NCBI GenBank assembly: GCA_026705445.1
Contig: JAPPAR010000011.1
Coordinates: 74,525 to 138,524, forward strand
Direction of reading: 5' to 3'
From: Candidatus Dadabacteria bacterium
Lineage (GTDB): Bacteria; Desulfobacterota_D; UBA1144; Nemesobacterales; Nemesobacteraceae
Length of the DNA stretch: 64,000 nt
Positions 34,077 through 43,584 of the stretch are shown here, piece after piece. The notes below the pieces were generated by a model, which was given only the letters and a program-made list of their open reading frames with translations, had not been told where the DNA came from and did not search any database. Within the stretch, counting starts at the first letter, position 1, and each line of letters begins with the position of its first letter. Made by a program: the position numbers and the translations under genes.

Positions 34077-37000
34077 ATGAGAATTAAAGCACTTGAAATA
34101 GCAGGTTTTAAATCTTTTTACCTGAAGACGAGAATAGACTTCTCCGAGGGGATAACCGCGATAGTCGGTCCCAACGGCTGCGGAAAATCCAACATTCTCG
34201 ACGCCATCAGGTGGGTAATCGGCGAACACAACCCGAGACAGTTGCGCGCGGGAGGCATGGAAGACGTTATCTCCAACGGGAGCGCCGAGCTCAAGCCCCT
34301 AGGCATGGCCGACGTGTCCCTGGTCCTTGAGGAGGTCGAGGGCTTCGGTTTTGAGGAAGTCAGAATCCGGAGGAAACTTTACCGCTCGGGAGAGAGCGAA
34401 TACAGCATAAACGGGGTCAAGTGCCGCCTCAAGGACATAACCGAGATGCTTCTTGACACCGGAATGGGTGCGAGGGCCTATTCGATTGTCGAACAGGGCC
34501 AGGTCGAATCCTTCATACTTTCGAAGCCCGATGAGAAAAGAAAGTTCATAGAGGAAGTTGCGGGGATCGAGAAGTACAAGCTCAGAAGAAAGGAAACCAG
34601 AAGCAGGATAGAGTCGACTAGGGAGAACCTCTCCCGCGTCCTTGATATGAAGCGCGAGGTTTCGGACCGTATTGAGTCCGTGGCGCTTCAGGCAAAGCGC
34701 GCCAGAGAATACGAGGAGCTCACCGGGCGGGCTCGCTCGCTTGAATTTGATGTTCTCTCGGCCAAGCTCTCGGGCTCGCAGCAGCGCAAGGAAGCGCTTC
34801 TTGAAAAAAAGCTCGGGGCGGAACAGTTCGTCCGCTCGGCAGATGCCGAGCTTGAGCAAAAGCGCGGGCTGCTTCAAGAGGCGAAGGAGAAAAATTCCGT
34901 TTCGGGCCAGGATCTGGGGTCCCTTGAGAAGGAGATCTACGAGCTTCGGGCGCAGAAAAGGGAAAACGAGTACCGCAGGGCCTCGATCGAACGGGAGATC
35001 GCCGGAATTTCAAGCTACGTAACGAACATTGAAGCCGAGATAGAGGGCCTCGGGCGCGAAGTTTCGGAGATGGAGGAGAGAAGCAGCCGCGCCGGGCTCC
35101 AGTCAGAAGAGCTCAAAAACACGCGTCTTTCCGCTTCAGAGGAGATTTCGCGCGAGGAACAGAACCTTGTGACCTTAAAAAGCGAATGGGAGCAGGACAA
35201 AAGGGAACTTGAGGAAACTGCAGACCTAGTCTCTGACGTGATGACCAGAAGAAGCTCGCTTGGAAGCACGATAGGCGCTTTCTCAAAGGAGCTTGAGGAG
35301 CTTGAGGAGAAAAAGGAGGTACTTGAGGGGGAGGTTTCCGCCTTGGGACTTGAAAAACTCGAGTGCGAGAAAAGACTTTCTTCGCTCCGCCGCCGGGAAG
35401 GGGAAATAAAAGACGAATTCACCTCGGCCACCAAAGAAAAAGAAGAAATCGATTCGCGTCTTTACGACCTCAGGGTTGAGCATGAGAAGAAACTCGGCGA
35501 ACTGAGGGGTCTTGAAGGCAGGAAAAAAGACTGCGTCTCCAGGGTGGAGGCCCTTAACAAGATACAGAGCAACTACGAATGGCTTCCTGACGCCACGCGC
35601 AAGTTCGTGCTTGAGCGCAAGCAGAGGGGCGTGCTGGGGGTTGTTTCCGATTTCGTTTCCGTCCCGAGAAACTACGAAAGAGCGGTCGAGGCGGCCTTCG
35701 GGGAAAAACTCAACTGGATAGTGGTCGAAGGGAGTACGGAGGCGGTCGCCGCGGTCGAGCTTCTAAGAGAGTTTGACGCGGGAAGGGGAACCTTCATACC
35801 GGCAACCGACCGGTTCGCGGCAAACGGCTCGGCAAACGGAAACGGCAGGGCCAGCGGAAACGGCAAACCGGAAGCGACCTCCCTTAACAGCCTCCTTGAC
35901 GTGAAAGTGATAGAGAAGAGCCTTGTTGACTCGATGCTGCAGGAAGTTTACGTCACTTCCGATCTGCGGGAAGCCATCAGGCTTAAGGACCGGACGGGAA
36001 ACGGCGCGTGCTTCGCCACCCTCGAAGGGGACTACGTCGATTCCCACGGGGCCGTGACGGGCGGAAAATCCCTGGCAGGGGTGTTTGAGAGAAAAAGGGA
36101 AATCGAGGAGCTTGAGGGGCAGACACAGACCCTTTTGGCCGACATAGAGAAACTGGAGTCTGTCTGCAGGACGCTTAGAGAGGAGATGGATGCGCTTGAG
36201 GGCCGCCGGGGGCAGGTAGAGGAACTTCTTCGGCGCTGCGAGATAAGATCGGTTGAGAACGCAAAGGACCGCTCGAACGCAGAGACCAGGATAGAAGAGT
36301 TGGGGGCGAGAATCGGGAACCTTGAGGTGCAGCGCAACGAGCTCGAGCGCAAGCTGGGGAGCAAAAACCGCACCGTCGAGGAGATGGAGTCGCTTATAGA
36401 GCAGCTTGACGGTCAAAGAAGCGCCCTTGAATCAAGATACGGGGAAATCGAAAAACGGGCTCTCGGGTTTGCCGAGGAGGAAAAAGCTCTTCAGGAGAAA
36501 GTGACGAAGCTCAGGATAGAGAACGCCGGGGTTCTTGAAAGGGAAAAGGCCCTTGAGCACGAAATATCGGAAGCCGAGAGAATAAAGGCGGTTATAAACG
36601 AGAAGCTTTCCCTTAGAACAAAGGATGGGGAACTTAAAAAACAGGAGAGCGAAACGCTTGCCCTGTCGAGACGCCAGGCGGAAGAGGAGTTTGAGAAGAT
36701 CTGCAGCGACCTAGGCTTAAGAGAAGAGTCCTTCGGGGAACTCAGGGAAAGGGTGTCGCACTACGCAGAGGATCTCCGCAGAAGCGAAGAGGAATTCGAG
36801 GCCGCATCACAAGAACTTTCCTCGCGAAGAGAGCGGCTTGCCTCGGCCCAGGCGCAGCTTGAGCGTGCGGAGGATGAGTTTGAGTATCTGAGCGAACGGT
36901 ACGCGGAGACATTCGGCGATGCTACGCCCGATGCCTCGCAAAGCCCGAATCTCTCCCATGTTTCGATACCCGATGCGGAGAGGGAACTTAAGACGCTTCG

Positions 37001-37613
37001 GCGGCGCGTAGAGAATTTCGGTCCCGTGAACCTGCTTGCGCCCGAGGAATACGAGCAGCTTGAAGAGAGAAACGGGTTTCTCCAGCGCCAGACCGATGAC
37101 CTCGCCCGGGCGCTTGATTACCTCGAAGGCGCTATAAGGAAGCTTGACAGGGAGTCAGTTTCAAGGTTCCGGGAGGCGTTTGAGACCGTAAACGGAAAAT
37201 TCAGCGAAACCTTCTGCAAGCTTTTCGAAAATGGAGAGGCTCGCCTTGAGCTTACGGATCCCAGGAACCTGCTTGAAACCGGAGTGGAGGTCATGATCAG
37301 GCCCGGAGGAAAGCGCTTCCAGCCGATAAACCTGCTCTCGGGAGGGGAAAAGGCGCTTTCGGCCATAGCGGTCATAATCTCCGCATGCCTGGTAAAGCCC
37401 GTTCCCTTTGTATTCCTAGATGAAATAGACGCCGCGCTTGACGAAGTGAACACGGTGAGATTCAACAAGATCCTGAGCGAGATAGCGGCCCATTCCCAGG
37501 TGGCCGTCATCACGCATAACAGAAAAACCATGCACGAGGCCGACGCGCTTATAGGAATAACCACGGACGGTACCGCCGCTTCGAGGGTCGTAAGCGTGAA
37601 GCTTGATGCCTGA
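34077..37613 (+). CDS. smc: Chromosome segregation protein SMC
   Basis: SMC forms the condensin ring that organises newly replicated DNA, loaded at parS by ParB in many bacteria. The protein of about 1,178 residues begins MRIKALEIAGFKSF, with Walker A GPNGCGKSN near residue 32, long coiled coils, a hinge around 505-680, then the ABC signature LLSGGEKALSAIA and Walker B FVFLDEIDAALDE near the C-terminus. The hinge carries a low-complexity Asn-Gly run (about 580-598, GSANGNGRASGNG). An open frame reaches back to 34044, but 34077 matches the family N-terminus. No scpA or scpB is nearby. Confidence 0.95.
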   Translation: MRIKALEIAGFKSFYLKTRIDFSEGITAIVGPNGCGKSNILDAIRWVIGEHNPRQLRAGGMEDVISNGSAELKPLGMADVSLVLEEVEGFGFEEVRIRRKLYRSGESEYSINGVKCRLKDITEMLLDTGMGARAYSIVEQGQVESFILSKPDEKRKFIEEVAGIEKYKLRRKETRSRIESTRENLSRVLDMKREVSDRIESVALQAKRAREYEELTGRARSLEFDVLSAKLSGSQQRKEALLEKKLGAEQFVRSADAELEQKRGLLQEAKEKNSVSGQDLGSLEKEIYELRAQKRENEYRRASIEREIAGISSYVTNIEAEIEGLGREVSEMEERSSRAGLQSEELKNTRLSASEEISREEQNLVTLKSEWEQDKRELEETADLVSDVMTRRSSLGSTIGAFSKELEELEEKKEVLEGEVSALGLEKLECEKRLSSLRRREGEIKDEFTSATKEKEEIDSRLYDLRVEHEKKLGELRGLEGRKKDCVSRVEALNKIQSNYEWLPDATRKFVLERKQRGVLGVVSDFVSVPRNYERAVEAAFGEKLNWIVVEGSTEAVAAVELLREFDAGRGTFIPATDRFAANGSANGNGRASGNGKPEATSLNSLLDVKVIEKSLVDSMLQEVYVTSDLREAIRLKDRTGNGACFATLEGDYVDSHGAVTGGKSLAGVFERKREIEELEGQTQTLLADIEKLESVCRTLREEMDALEGRRGQVEELLRRCEIRSVENAKDRSNAETRIEELGARIGNLEVQRNELERKLGSKNRTVEEMESLIEQLDGQRSALESRYGEIEKRALGFAEEEKALQEKVTKLRIENAGVLEREKALEHEISEAERIKAVINEKLSLRTKDGELKKQESETLALSRRQAEEEFEKICSDLGLREESFGELRERVSHYAEDLRRSEEEFEAASQELSSRRERLASAQAQLERAEDEFEYLSERYAETFGDATPDASQSPNLSHVSIPDAERELKTLRRRVENFGPVNLLAPEEYEQLEERNGFLQRQTDDLARALDYLEGAIRKLDRESVSRFREAFETVNGKFSETFCKLFENGEARLELTDPRNLLETGVEVMIRPGGKRFQPINLLSGGEKALSAIAVIISACLVKPVPFVFLDEIDAALDEVNTVRFNKILSEIAAHSQVAVITHNRKTMHEADALIGITTDGTAASRVVSVKLDA

Positions 37614-37717
37614 AGCCAGAAAGTTCTTGTCTATTTCCCACGTATTATTAGACTGTTTTAGGAGGGCTGTTCCTGGACGTTCCGGGAACCGTTAGCTAAA
37701 GGAGACCGCTTCGGCGC

Positions 37718-40573
37718 ATGATTTCTTACGTCCTGAAAAAGATAGTCGGCTCGCAGAACGAAAGAGAGGTAAAGAAGCTCGGCGTTCTGGCAGAAAGGAT
37801 AAACGACCTTGAAGAAACGCTGGTTAAGGTTCCCACGGCGGAACTTCGCGCGAAGACCTCGCAATTCCGGGAACTGATACACTCCCGTGTCGGCACAAAC
37901 GGAAACCCGTCCGACGAGAAGTATTTCGCTGAGATGGAGAGGGCTCTTGAGGATGTCCTGCCGGAGGCGTTCGCCGCCGTGAGGGAAGCGTCGAGAAGAA
38001 CGATAGCCATGAGGCATTTCGACGTTCAGATGATAGGGGGGATGGTTCTTCACAGAGGCAGAATAGCCGAGATGAGAACCGGGGAAGGAAAAACGCTGGT
38101 CGCCGTCCTGCCCCTTTACCTAAACGCCCTCACCGGGCTCGGCTCCCATCTTATCACCGTAAACGATTACTTGGCCGCCAGGGATGCCACCTGGATGTCG
38201 CCGATTTTTATGGTCCTGGACATGAAGGTGGGAGTTATAAATCACGATGCCTCCTACGTGCTTGCCTGGGAAGACCCCAAGCGGGCCGAGGAGTCGGTAG
38301 AGAAAAACCTGACCGCGTGGCCAAACGAGTATCTGGCAAACGACGTTCTTCCCGAAAAAAACCTCGACATCATAAATTCCTTCAAGACCTGCCTCGAGCC
38401 CTCAACCAGGCAGGATTCCTATCAGGCGGATGTTACCTACGGCACCAACAACGAGTTCGGTTTCGACTACTTGCGCGACAACATGAAGTTCTCCCTTGAG
38501 AGCTACGTTCAGCGCGGCCACAATTTCGCCATAGTGGACGAGGTCGACAGCATTCTCATAGACGAGGCGAGAACCCCGCTTATAATCTCGGGGCCTTCGG
38601 AGGACTCGACCGATCTTTACTACAAGGTGGACAAGGTGGTGAAGACGCTCTCCGGGAAGACCGATTTCACGGTAGACGAGAAAACAAGGCAGGTGGATCT
38701 TACCGAGGAGGGGGTTTCCAAGGCGGAGAGGGCGCTCGACGTCCCGAATCTCTACGACCCCGTCAACCTCAAGGTTCTCCACCACGTTAACCAGTCGCTT
38801 CGCGCCAATGCCCTTTTCAGCCTCGACGTCGACTACATGATGCAGGACGGGAAAGTGGTGATAGTCGACGAGTTCACGGGGAGGCTCATGCCGGGGCGCA
38901 GATGGAGCGACGGGCTTCACCAGGCGGTTGAGGCCAAGGAAGGGGTGGAAATCGAAAGCGAGAACCAGACGATGGCCACCATAACGATCCAGAACTATTT
39001 CAGGATGTACAGAAAGCTTGCCGGTATGACGGGTACCGCCGACACGGAAGCGTTTGAGTTCAGCCACATATACGATCTTGACGTCACCGTGATACCGACC
39101 CACAAGCCGCTTATAAGGAAGGATTACGAAGATGTTGTCTACAGGACCGAGCGCGAGAAGTTCAACGCCGCGTGCGCCGAGATAAAGGAAATGAATTCCG
39201 CCGGCCGGCCGGTGCTTGTCGGCACCTCGTCGATCGAGCAGTCGGAAAAACTGGGCGCCTACCTTGAGAAGATGGGTCTTAGCCACAACGTGCTTAACGC
39301 CAAGCAGCACGGGAAAGAGGCCGAGATTGTCGCCCAGGCGGGCAGGATAGGGGCCATAACCATAGCGACCAACATGGCGGGGAGGGGAACTGACATACTG
39401 CTCGGCGGAAACCCCGAGTTCCTTGCAATGGATATTCTCAGGAAAGAGTTCAGGGTCCAGCCCGAGGAAGCAGATCCAAAGCAGTACGAGGAAGCGCTTT
39501 TCGAGGCGAAATCGATCTGCGATTCTGAAAAGGAGAAAGTTAAGGAACTCGGAGGGCTTCATATCCTTTCGGTCGAAAGACACGAGGCGAGGAGGATAGA
39601 CAACCAGTTTAGGGGAAGGGCGGGAAGGCAGGGAGACGACGGATCTTCAAGATTCTATGTTTCCCTTGAAGACGACCTGATGCGCATTTTCGCCTCGGAG
39701 AGGATAACGGGTGTCATGGACAAGCTCGGGTGGGAGGAAGGAGAGCCGATTGAGCACTCGATGATAAGCAAGTCGATTGAGAACGCCCAGAAAAAGGTCG
39801 AGGGAAGGAATTTTGACATCCGCAAACATCTCCTGAGATACGACGATGTTCTCAACACGCAAAGGGATGTCGTCTACAGGCAGCGCCGCGAGATTCTCGA
39901 GGGCGGCGAGAGCCTGAGAGAGATACTTTTTACGTCTTCAGAAGACATCGTTGGGGAATCCGTGGGTAGTTACCTGGCGGGGCGGGATGACCGCCCGGAA
40001 TCTGATTTCTCCGAGCTCTGCGAAGTTATCGGGAGGATTTTCGGAACGGAGATCGAGATAGAGGCCTCCGGAAAGGCGGACGGCGAAGTCATAACGGAAG
40101 AAGTCACCGGAAAGCTGATCGCCGCGTACCGGGAAAAAGAGGAGAGGATAGGTTCTGAAAACCTCTCGCAGGTCGAACGCTACGTCATGCTTCAGCACAT
40201 AGACTATCTCTGGAAGGACCATCTTCTTAACATGGATCACCTGAGGGAAGGGGTGGGACTCAGGGGATACGCGCAGAAAGACCCCCTTCGGGAATACACG
40301 AAAGAGGGCTTCGACATGTTTGCCCTCATGATGGACAAGTTCAGGATGGACGTCTGCTCCAATCTTTTCAGGATACAGCCCGCGAGCGAAGAGCAGATCG
40401 AGGAACTTGAGAGAAGAAGGGAGCTTGAGGAGAAGAAAATGGTGCTCGGGCGGGGAGAAGGGGCTGAAGAAAAGGCCAAGACCCCGGTCAGGAGAACGCA
40501 GAAGAAGGTTGGTCGGAACGACCCGTGCCCCTGTGGCAGCGGCAAGAAATACAAAAGATGCTGCGGTCGGTGA
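37718..40573 (+). CDS. secA: Preprotein translocase ATPase SecA
   Basis: SecA drives export of unfolded proteins through SecYEG. The 951-residue protein has MRTGEGKTLVAVLPLYLNAL (Walker A), DEVDSILIDEARTPLIISG (DEAD box variant), AGMTGTADTE, ATNMAGRGTDI and QFRGRAGRQGDDGSS, ending with the zinc-binding tail CPCGSGKKYKRCC. Between VGVINHDAS (about 172-180) and DVTYGTNNEFGFDYLRDN (from about 237) it has some 45 residues more than the E. coli protein, an insertion in nucleotide-binding domain 1. AAAGGAG precedes the ATG. Confidence 0.97.
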   Translation: MISYVLKKIVGSQNEREVKKLGVLAERINDLEETLVKVPTAELRAKTSQFRELIHSRVGTNGNPSDEKYFAEMERALEDVLPEAFAAVREASRRTIAMRHFDVQMIGGMVLHRGRIAEMRTGEGKTLVAVLPLYLNALTGLGSHLITVNDYLAARDATWMSPIFMVLDMKVGVINHDASYVLAWEDPKRAEESVEKNLTAWPNEYLANDVLPEKNLDIINSFKTCLEPSTRQDSYQADVTYGTNNEFGFDYLRDNMKFSLESYVQRGHNFAIVDEVDSILIDEARTPLIISGPSEDSTDLYYKVDKVVKTLSGKTDFTVDEKTRQVDLTEEGVSKAERALDVPNLYDPVNLKVLHHVNQSLRANALFSLDVDYMMQDGKVVIVDEFTGRLMPGRRWSDGLHQAVEAKEGVEIESENQTMATITIQNYFRMYRKLAGMTGTADTEAFEFSHIYDLDVTVIPTHKPLIRKDYEDVVYRTEREKFNAACAEIKEMNSAGRPVLVGTSSIEQSEKLGAYLEKMGLSHNVLNAKQHGKEAEIVAQAGRIGAITIATNMAGRGTDILLGGNPEFLAMDILRKEFRVQPEEADPKQYEEALFEAKSICDSEKEKVKELGGLHILSVERHEARRIDNQFRGRAGRQGDDGSSRFYVSLEDDLMRIFASERITGVMDKLGWEEGEPIEHSMISKSIENAQKKVEGRNFDIRKHLLRYDDVLNTQRDVVYRQRREILEGGESLREILFTSSEDIVGESVGSYLAGRDDRPESDFSELCEVIGRIFGTEIEIEASGKADGEVITEEVTGKLIAAYREKEERIGSENLSQVERYVMLQHIDYLWKDHLLNMDHLREGVGLRGYAQKDPLREYTKEGFDMFALMMDKFRMDVCSNLFRIQPASEEQIEELERRRELEEKKMVLGRGEGAEEKAKTPVRRTQKKVGRNDPCPCGSGKKYKRCCGR

Positions 40574-40595
40574 TAATATTGAATAAGGTGTCTTA

Positions 40596-40862
40596 ATGGC
40601 TGGAAAAATCTACATTCGCAGGGGAAGAGTTCCGTTTTTCTCTCTCCCCTTCATTGCACTTTTCGTGGTCGTGGCCGTCTGCCTTTTCGCGTTTTTCGGC
40701 GTTCTGGCTCTGGTCGCGCTAGGAGTGCTCGGAGCAGGAGCCTCGCTTTTGAGGAAGCTGTTTCCGGGCAGGGGCAGAAAAGCCGATCCCCGCGTGGGCG
40801 GACCTGAAGGGGATACCATTACCCTCGGAGAGGACGATTACGAAATAAGGGATGCGGACTAG
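40596..40862 (+). CDS. Small membrane protein of unknown function downstream of secA
   Basis: This 88-residue protein has a basic N-terminus (GKIYIRRGRVP), one long or two short hydrophobic segments (FFSLPFIALFVVVAVCLFAFFGVLALVALG, about residues 13-45) and a charged, acidic C-terminal tail ending DDYEIRDAD. I do not recognise the family. It begins 22 bases after secA and so probably shares its transcript. An auxiliary role in export is possible but unproven. Confidence 0.6.
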   Translation: MAGKIYIRRGRVPFFSLPFIALFVVVAVCLFAFFGVLALVALGVLGAGASLLRKLFPGRGRKADPRVGGPEGDTITLGEDDYEIRDAD

Positions 40863-40890
40863 CTTTCCCGGACGGCGCGTGGAACTCGCG

Positions 40891-41181
40891 TCAGAGCGCC
40901 TTTTCTATTTCCCCCGCCAGACTCAGGTCTTTTTCCGTGATTCCGCTTTCGCTGTGGGTTGAAAGGGTGATGGAAACCTTGTTCCACCGTATGAGGATGT
41001 CGGGGTGGTGGTCTGCCCTTTCTGAAAGAAGCGCGACCTTGTTCACAAAACCCATGGAATCGACGAAATTTCTGAGAACAAACGTCTTTTCTATTTCTTC
41101 TCCCTTCCTCTGCCAGCCCTGAAGGCCCTCGAGCGCGGAAGAAATTTCTTTTTCGGTTAAAAGTGCCATATATTTTCTCAT
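40891..41181 (-). CDS. Pterin-4a-carbinolamine dehydratase
   Basis: This 96-residue protein matches the PCD/PhhB family: LTEKEISSALEGLQGWQRKG, the catalytic ADHHPDILIRWNKVSITLSTHS segment with the paired histidines. PCD dehydrates 4a-hydroxytetrahydropterin or acts in molybdopterin or folate-related recycling; no aromatic amino acid hydroxylase gene is seen nearby. It is convergent with the small membrane gene and divergent from folK. Translation may start at 41181 or at the ATG at 41169. Confidence 0.9.
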   Translation of the reverse strand: MRKYMALLTEKEISSALEGLQGWQRKGEEIEKTFVLRNFVDSMGFVNKVALLSERADHHPDILIRWNKVSITLSTHSESGITEKDLSLAGEIEKAL

Positions 41182-41208
41182 TATATATTAACCGGGGGGA
41201 GTATTCCA

Positions 41209-41727
41209 TTGAGCGAACCCGAAGCTTCGCAGAACGTTGTTTTCATAGGGGTCGGAGCCAACCTCGGCCCCGTACGCGAGAATTTCACCCGCGCGCTGAG
41301 GAGCATAGAAAAGCGCGCGCGCGTGGTGGCAGTGTCCTCCCTTTACGAATCGGACCCCGTGGGACCGCAGGATCAGCCGAAATTCACAAACGCTGTCGTT
41401 AAAGTGGAAACGGAACTCTCCCCTTTTGAGCTTCTTGATTACCTCAAGACAATCGAAAAGGAGATCGGGAGAAAAAAGACGAAGAGGTGGGGACCCAGAG
41501 TGATAGATCTTGACATAATCTTCTACGGAGACCTCGTAATAAGCACGGATTCCTTGGTAATTCCTCACCCGAGGGCGCACGAAAGAAGATTTGTCCTGGA
41601 GCCTCTCCTCGAGATAGACCCGGTCGCCCGGCATCCCGCAAAGAACATGGCGGTAAGGGATATCTGTTCCGGCCTCGGGGATTCGCAGGCGATTTCGAAA
41701 ACCGATGGTCCCGAGGTGCTTCTCTGA
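41209..41727 (+). CDS. folK: HPPK (6-hydroxymethyl-7,8-dihydropterin pyrophosphokinase)
   Basis: FolK transfers pyrophosphate from ATP to hydroxymethyldihydropterin in folate synthesis. The 172-residue protein has FIGVGANLGPVRENF, VVAVSSLYESDPVGPQDQPKF, and the signature RWGPRVIDLDIIFYGD, followed by IPHPRAHERRFVLEPLLEI. Start TTG at 41209, with GGGGGGAG at 41194-41201. It ends 13 bases from the convergent folD stop; both serve one-carbon/folate metabolism. Confidence 0.95.
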   Translation: MSEPEASQNVVFIGVGANLGPVRENFTRALRSIEKRARVVAVSSLYESDPVGPQDQPKFTNAVVKVETELSPFELLDYLKTIEKEIGRKKTKRWGPRVIDLDIIFYGDLVISTDSLVIPHPRAHERRFVLEPLLEIDPVARHPAKNMAVRDICSGLGDSQAISKTDGPEVLL

Positions 41728-41740
41728 CCCAGGTTTGGGG

Positions 41741-42598
41741 CTACTCGCCCAGCACGGATATCTCCGCCGCCTCAAGCGTGTTCCAAAGAAGCATGGTTAT
41801 GGTCATCGGACCCACCCCGCCGGGAACGGGGGTTATGTAAGAGGCTTTTTCCTTTACGTCCTCAAAGTCAATGTCGCCGACGATCTTTCCGCTCTCTCTC
41901 CTGTTGATTCCGACATCAATTAAAACGGCTCCGTCCTTTATCATCTCCTTTTTTATGAACTGCGGATCCCCTATTGCGACTATCAGTATGTCCGCCATGG
42001 TGGTTATAGACGAGAGGTTTTGAGTTTCGATATGGGCTATGGTGACGGTGGCGTCCCTGTTAAGCATCAAGGCCGCCGCGGGTTTTCCAACTATGTTGCT
42101 TTTTCCCACGACCACTACGTGCTTGCCGAGTATCTCTATGCCGTAGTAGTCGAGAATTTTTTCTATTCCGTACGGGGTGCAGGAGATGGCGCTAGGGTTT
42201 TCCTGGAACAGTTTTCCGATGTTCTCGGGATGAAACCCGTCGACATCTTTGTCAGGAGACACCGTTCTTATCACTTTTGCCGGATTCATATGGACCGGAA
42301 GGGGAAGCTGTACCAGTATGCCGTGAATCTTCTCATCCGAGTTGAGGCGCTCGATCAGCGAAAGAAGCTCCTGTTCTGGGGTTTCCTCCGGAAGATTGTA
42401 TTCTTCTGAAAGCATTCCGCATCTTCCGCACGCCCTTCTCTTGTTCCTCACGTATATTTCGGACGCGGGATCGTCGCCGACCAGAATGGAAGCAAGACCG
42501 GGCACTACTCCCGTGCGGTCTTTAAGTTCCTGGGTCCTTCGGATGATCCATTCTTTAATGTCTTGAGAGACCTTTTTGCCATCCATGATTTTAGACAT
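41741..42598 (-). CDS. folD: Methylenetetrahydrofolate dehydrogenase/cyclohydrolase
   Basis: FolD interconverts methylene-, methenyl- and formyl-tetrahydrofolate using NADP. The 285-residue protein shows ASILVGDDPASEIYVRNK with the catalytic lysine further on, GILVQLPLP, DKDVDGFHPENIGKL, VVVVGKSNIVGKP and PVPGGVGPMTITMLL. The ATG follows AGGGAA. It is the left flank of the accessory island that begins at about 42.7 kb. Confidence 0.96.
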   Translation of the reverse strand: MSKIMDGKKVSQDIKEWIIRRTQELKDRTGVVPGLASILVGDDPASEIYVRNKRRACGRCGMLSEEYNLPEETPEQELLSLIERLNSDEKIHGILVQLPLPVHMNPAKVIRTVSPDKDVDGFHPENIGKLFQENPSAISCTPYGIEKILDYYGIEILGKHVVVVGKSNIVGKPAAALMLNRDATVTIAHIETQNLSSITTMADILIVAIGDPQFIKKEMIKDGAVLIDVGINRRESGKIVGDIDFEDVKEKASYITPVPGGVGPMTITMLLWNTLEAAEISVLGE

Positions 42599-42734
42599 GT
42601 TCAGTTCCCTTTTTTTTTCGAAAGATGGCCGGTTGGAAAATTGTTAGTATAATCGACTCCGGCGGGTTAATCCATATTGGACCGGATTTATCTAGATAGT
42701 TTCGGCAAGGTTGGTCAACTATGTACTTAGGCAG

Positions 42735-42795
42735 CAATAGAAATGTATCAAATTCCATACATTTCTATTGACAAAAAAACAAACATCTGTATATT
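42735..42795 (+). promoter_or_regulatory. Operator and promoter of the Panacea toxin-antitoxin module
   Basis: Two 14-base arms, CAATAGAAATGTAT (42735-42748) and ATACATTTCTATTG (42757-42770), form a perfect inverted repeat with an 8-base centre. The right arm overlaps the -35 TTGACA (42768-42773). A 16-base spacer leads to TATATT (42790-42795). Repressor binding here would block RNA polymerase. The expected start near 42802 leaves a leader of only about three bases. Confidence 0.8.
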
Positions 42796-42804
42796 TATAG
42801 TGAA

Positions 42805-43584
42805 ATGTTAGGAAATTTCATACGTGAACAGCGAAAAAAGCGCCTTATTAGGCAGGGAGAGCTTGCTTCGGAACTCGGTGTATCTCGTGCTACTTACGTA
42901 CAGATTGAGCTTGGAAAGCGTGAGCTTAAGGTAAGTGAAGCTAGGAAACTCGCAGAAGTTTTTAACATGTCTCTTGAAGATTTTCTTAATGAGGAAGAAC
43001 AGCCATCTCCAGATATTGAGATTAAAAAGTCAGGGAAGAAAAAACCAGTTAAAAAACATGATATCCGTATCAGTGTTCCTCAGGAAAAAGTAGAGAAGTT
43101 CAAACAGGTTCTTTTGTATGTTCTGGCCCAAATAGGCGCACAACCAAATATAGGTCAGACAGTGCTTTATAAGATTCTCTATTTTATTGATTTTGATTAC
43201 TACGAAAAATACGAGGAGCAACTAGTCGGCGCAAAATATATTAAAAATACTTATGGACCTAGCCCTGTAATGTTCGCAAAAATTGTTGAAGAACTTGAGG
43301 AAGAAAACAAGATCAAAGAAGTAAAAGCCAAGTTTCACAACTATGACCAAGTGAAATACTTAGTCAATTCAAAAGAACTAGATATATCGTCTCTTTCATC
43401 CAAAGAACTTGAACATATTAACTGGGAAATACGCAGGCTGGGCTGTATGACTGCTGTGCAAATCAGTGAATTGTCACATATTGATACTCCTTGGGTCGTG
43501 GCCGAAGACAGGAAACAGCTTGAGTATGAACATGTGTTTTACCGTCCTAGACTGACCTCCGTCAGAGAATATGAAGAACTTTAA
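42805..43584 (+). CDS. HTH-Panacea (DUF4065) antitoxin
   Basis: This 259-residue protein has an N-terminal XRE-type helix-turn-helix (about 8-60, QGELASELGVSRATYVQIELGKRELKVSE split across motif and recognition helix), a charged linker, then a Panacea/DUF4065 (SocA-like) domain at about 95-240, with VLYKILYFIDFDYYEKY and KNTYGPSPVM. Panacea domains are known antitoxin domains that neutralise many unrelated toxins. The HTH presumably binds the upstream inverted repeat, giving autoregulation. It overlaps the downstream toxin gene by 14 bases. AT-rich composition suggests mobility. No ribosome binding site is seen, consistent with a leaderless start. Confidence 0.88.
   Translation: MLGNFIREQRKKRLIRQGELASELGVSRATYVQIELGKRELKVSEARKLAEVFNMSLEDFLNEEEQPSPDIEIKKSGKKKPVKKHDIRISVPQEKVEKFKQVLLYVLAQIGAQPNIGQTVLYKILYFIDFDYYEKYEEQLVGAKYIKNTYGPSPVMFAKIVEELEEENKIKEVKAKFHNYDQVKYLVNSKELDISSLSSKELEHINWEIRRLGCMTAVQISELSHIDTPWVVAEDRKQLEYEHVFYRPRLTSVREYEEL

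Noticed and set aside
38402-39583. Minus-strand open frame of 393 codons opposite secA
   Set aside because: Shadow of secA with no recognisable motif and no ribosome binding site.
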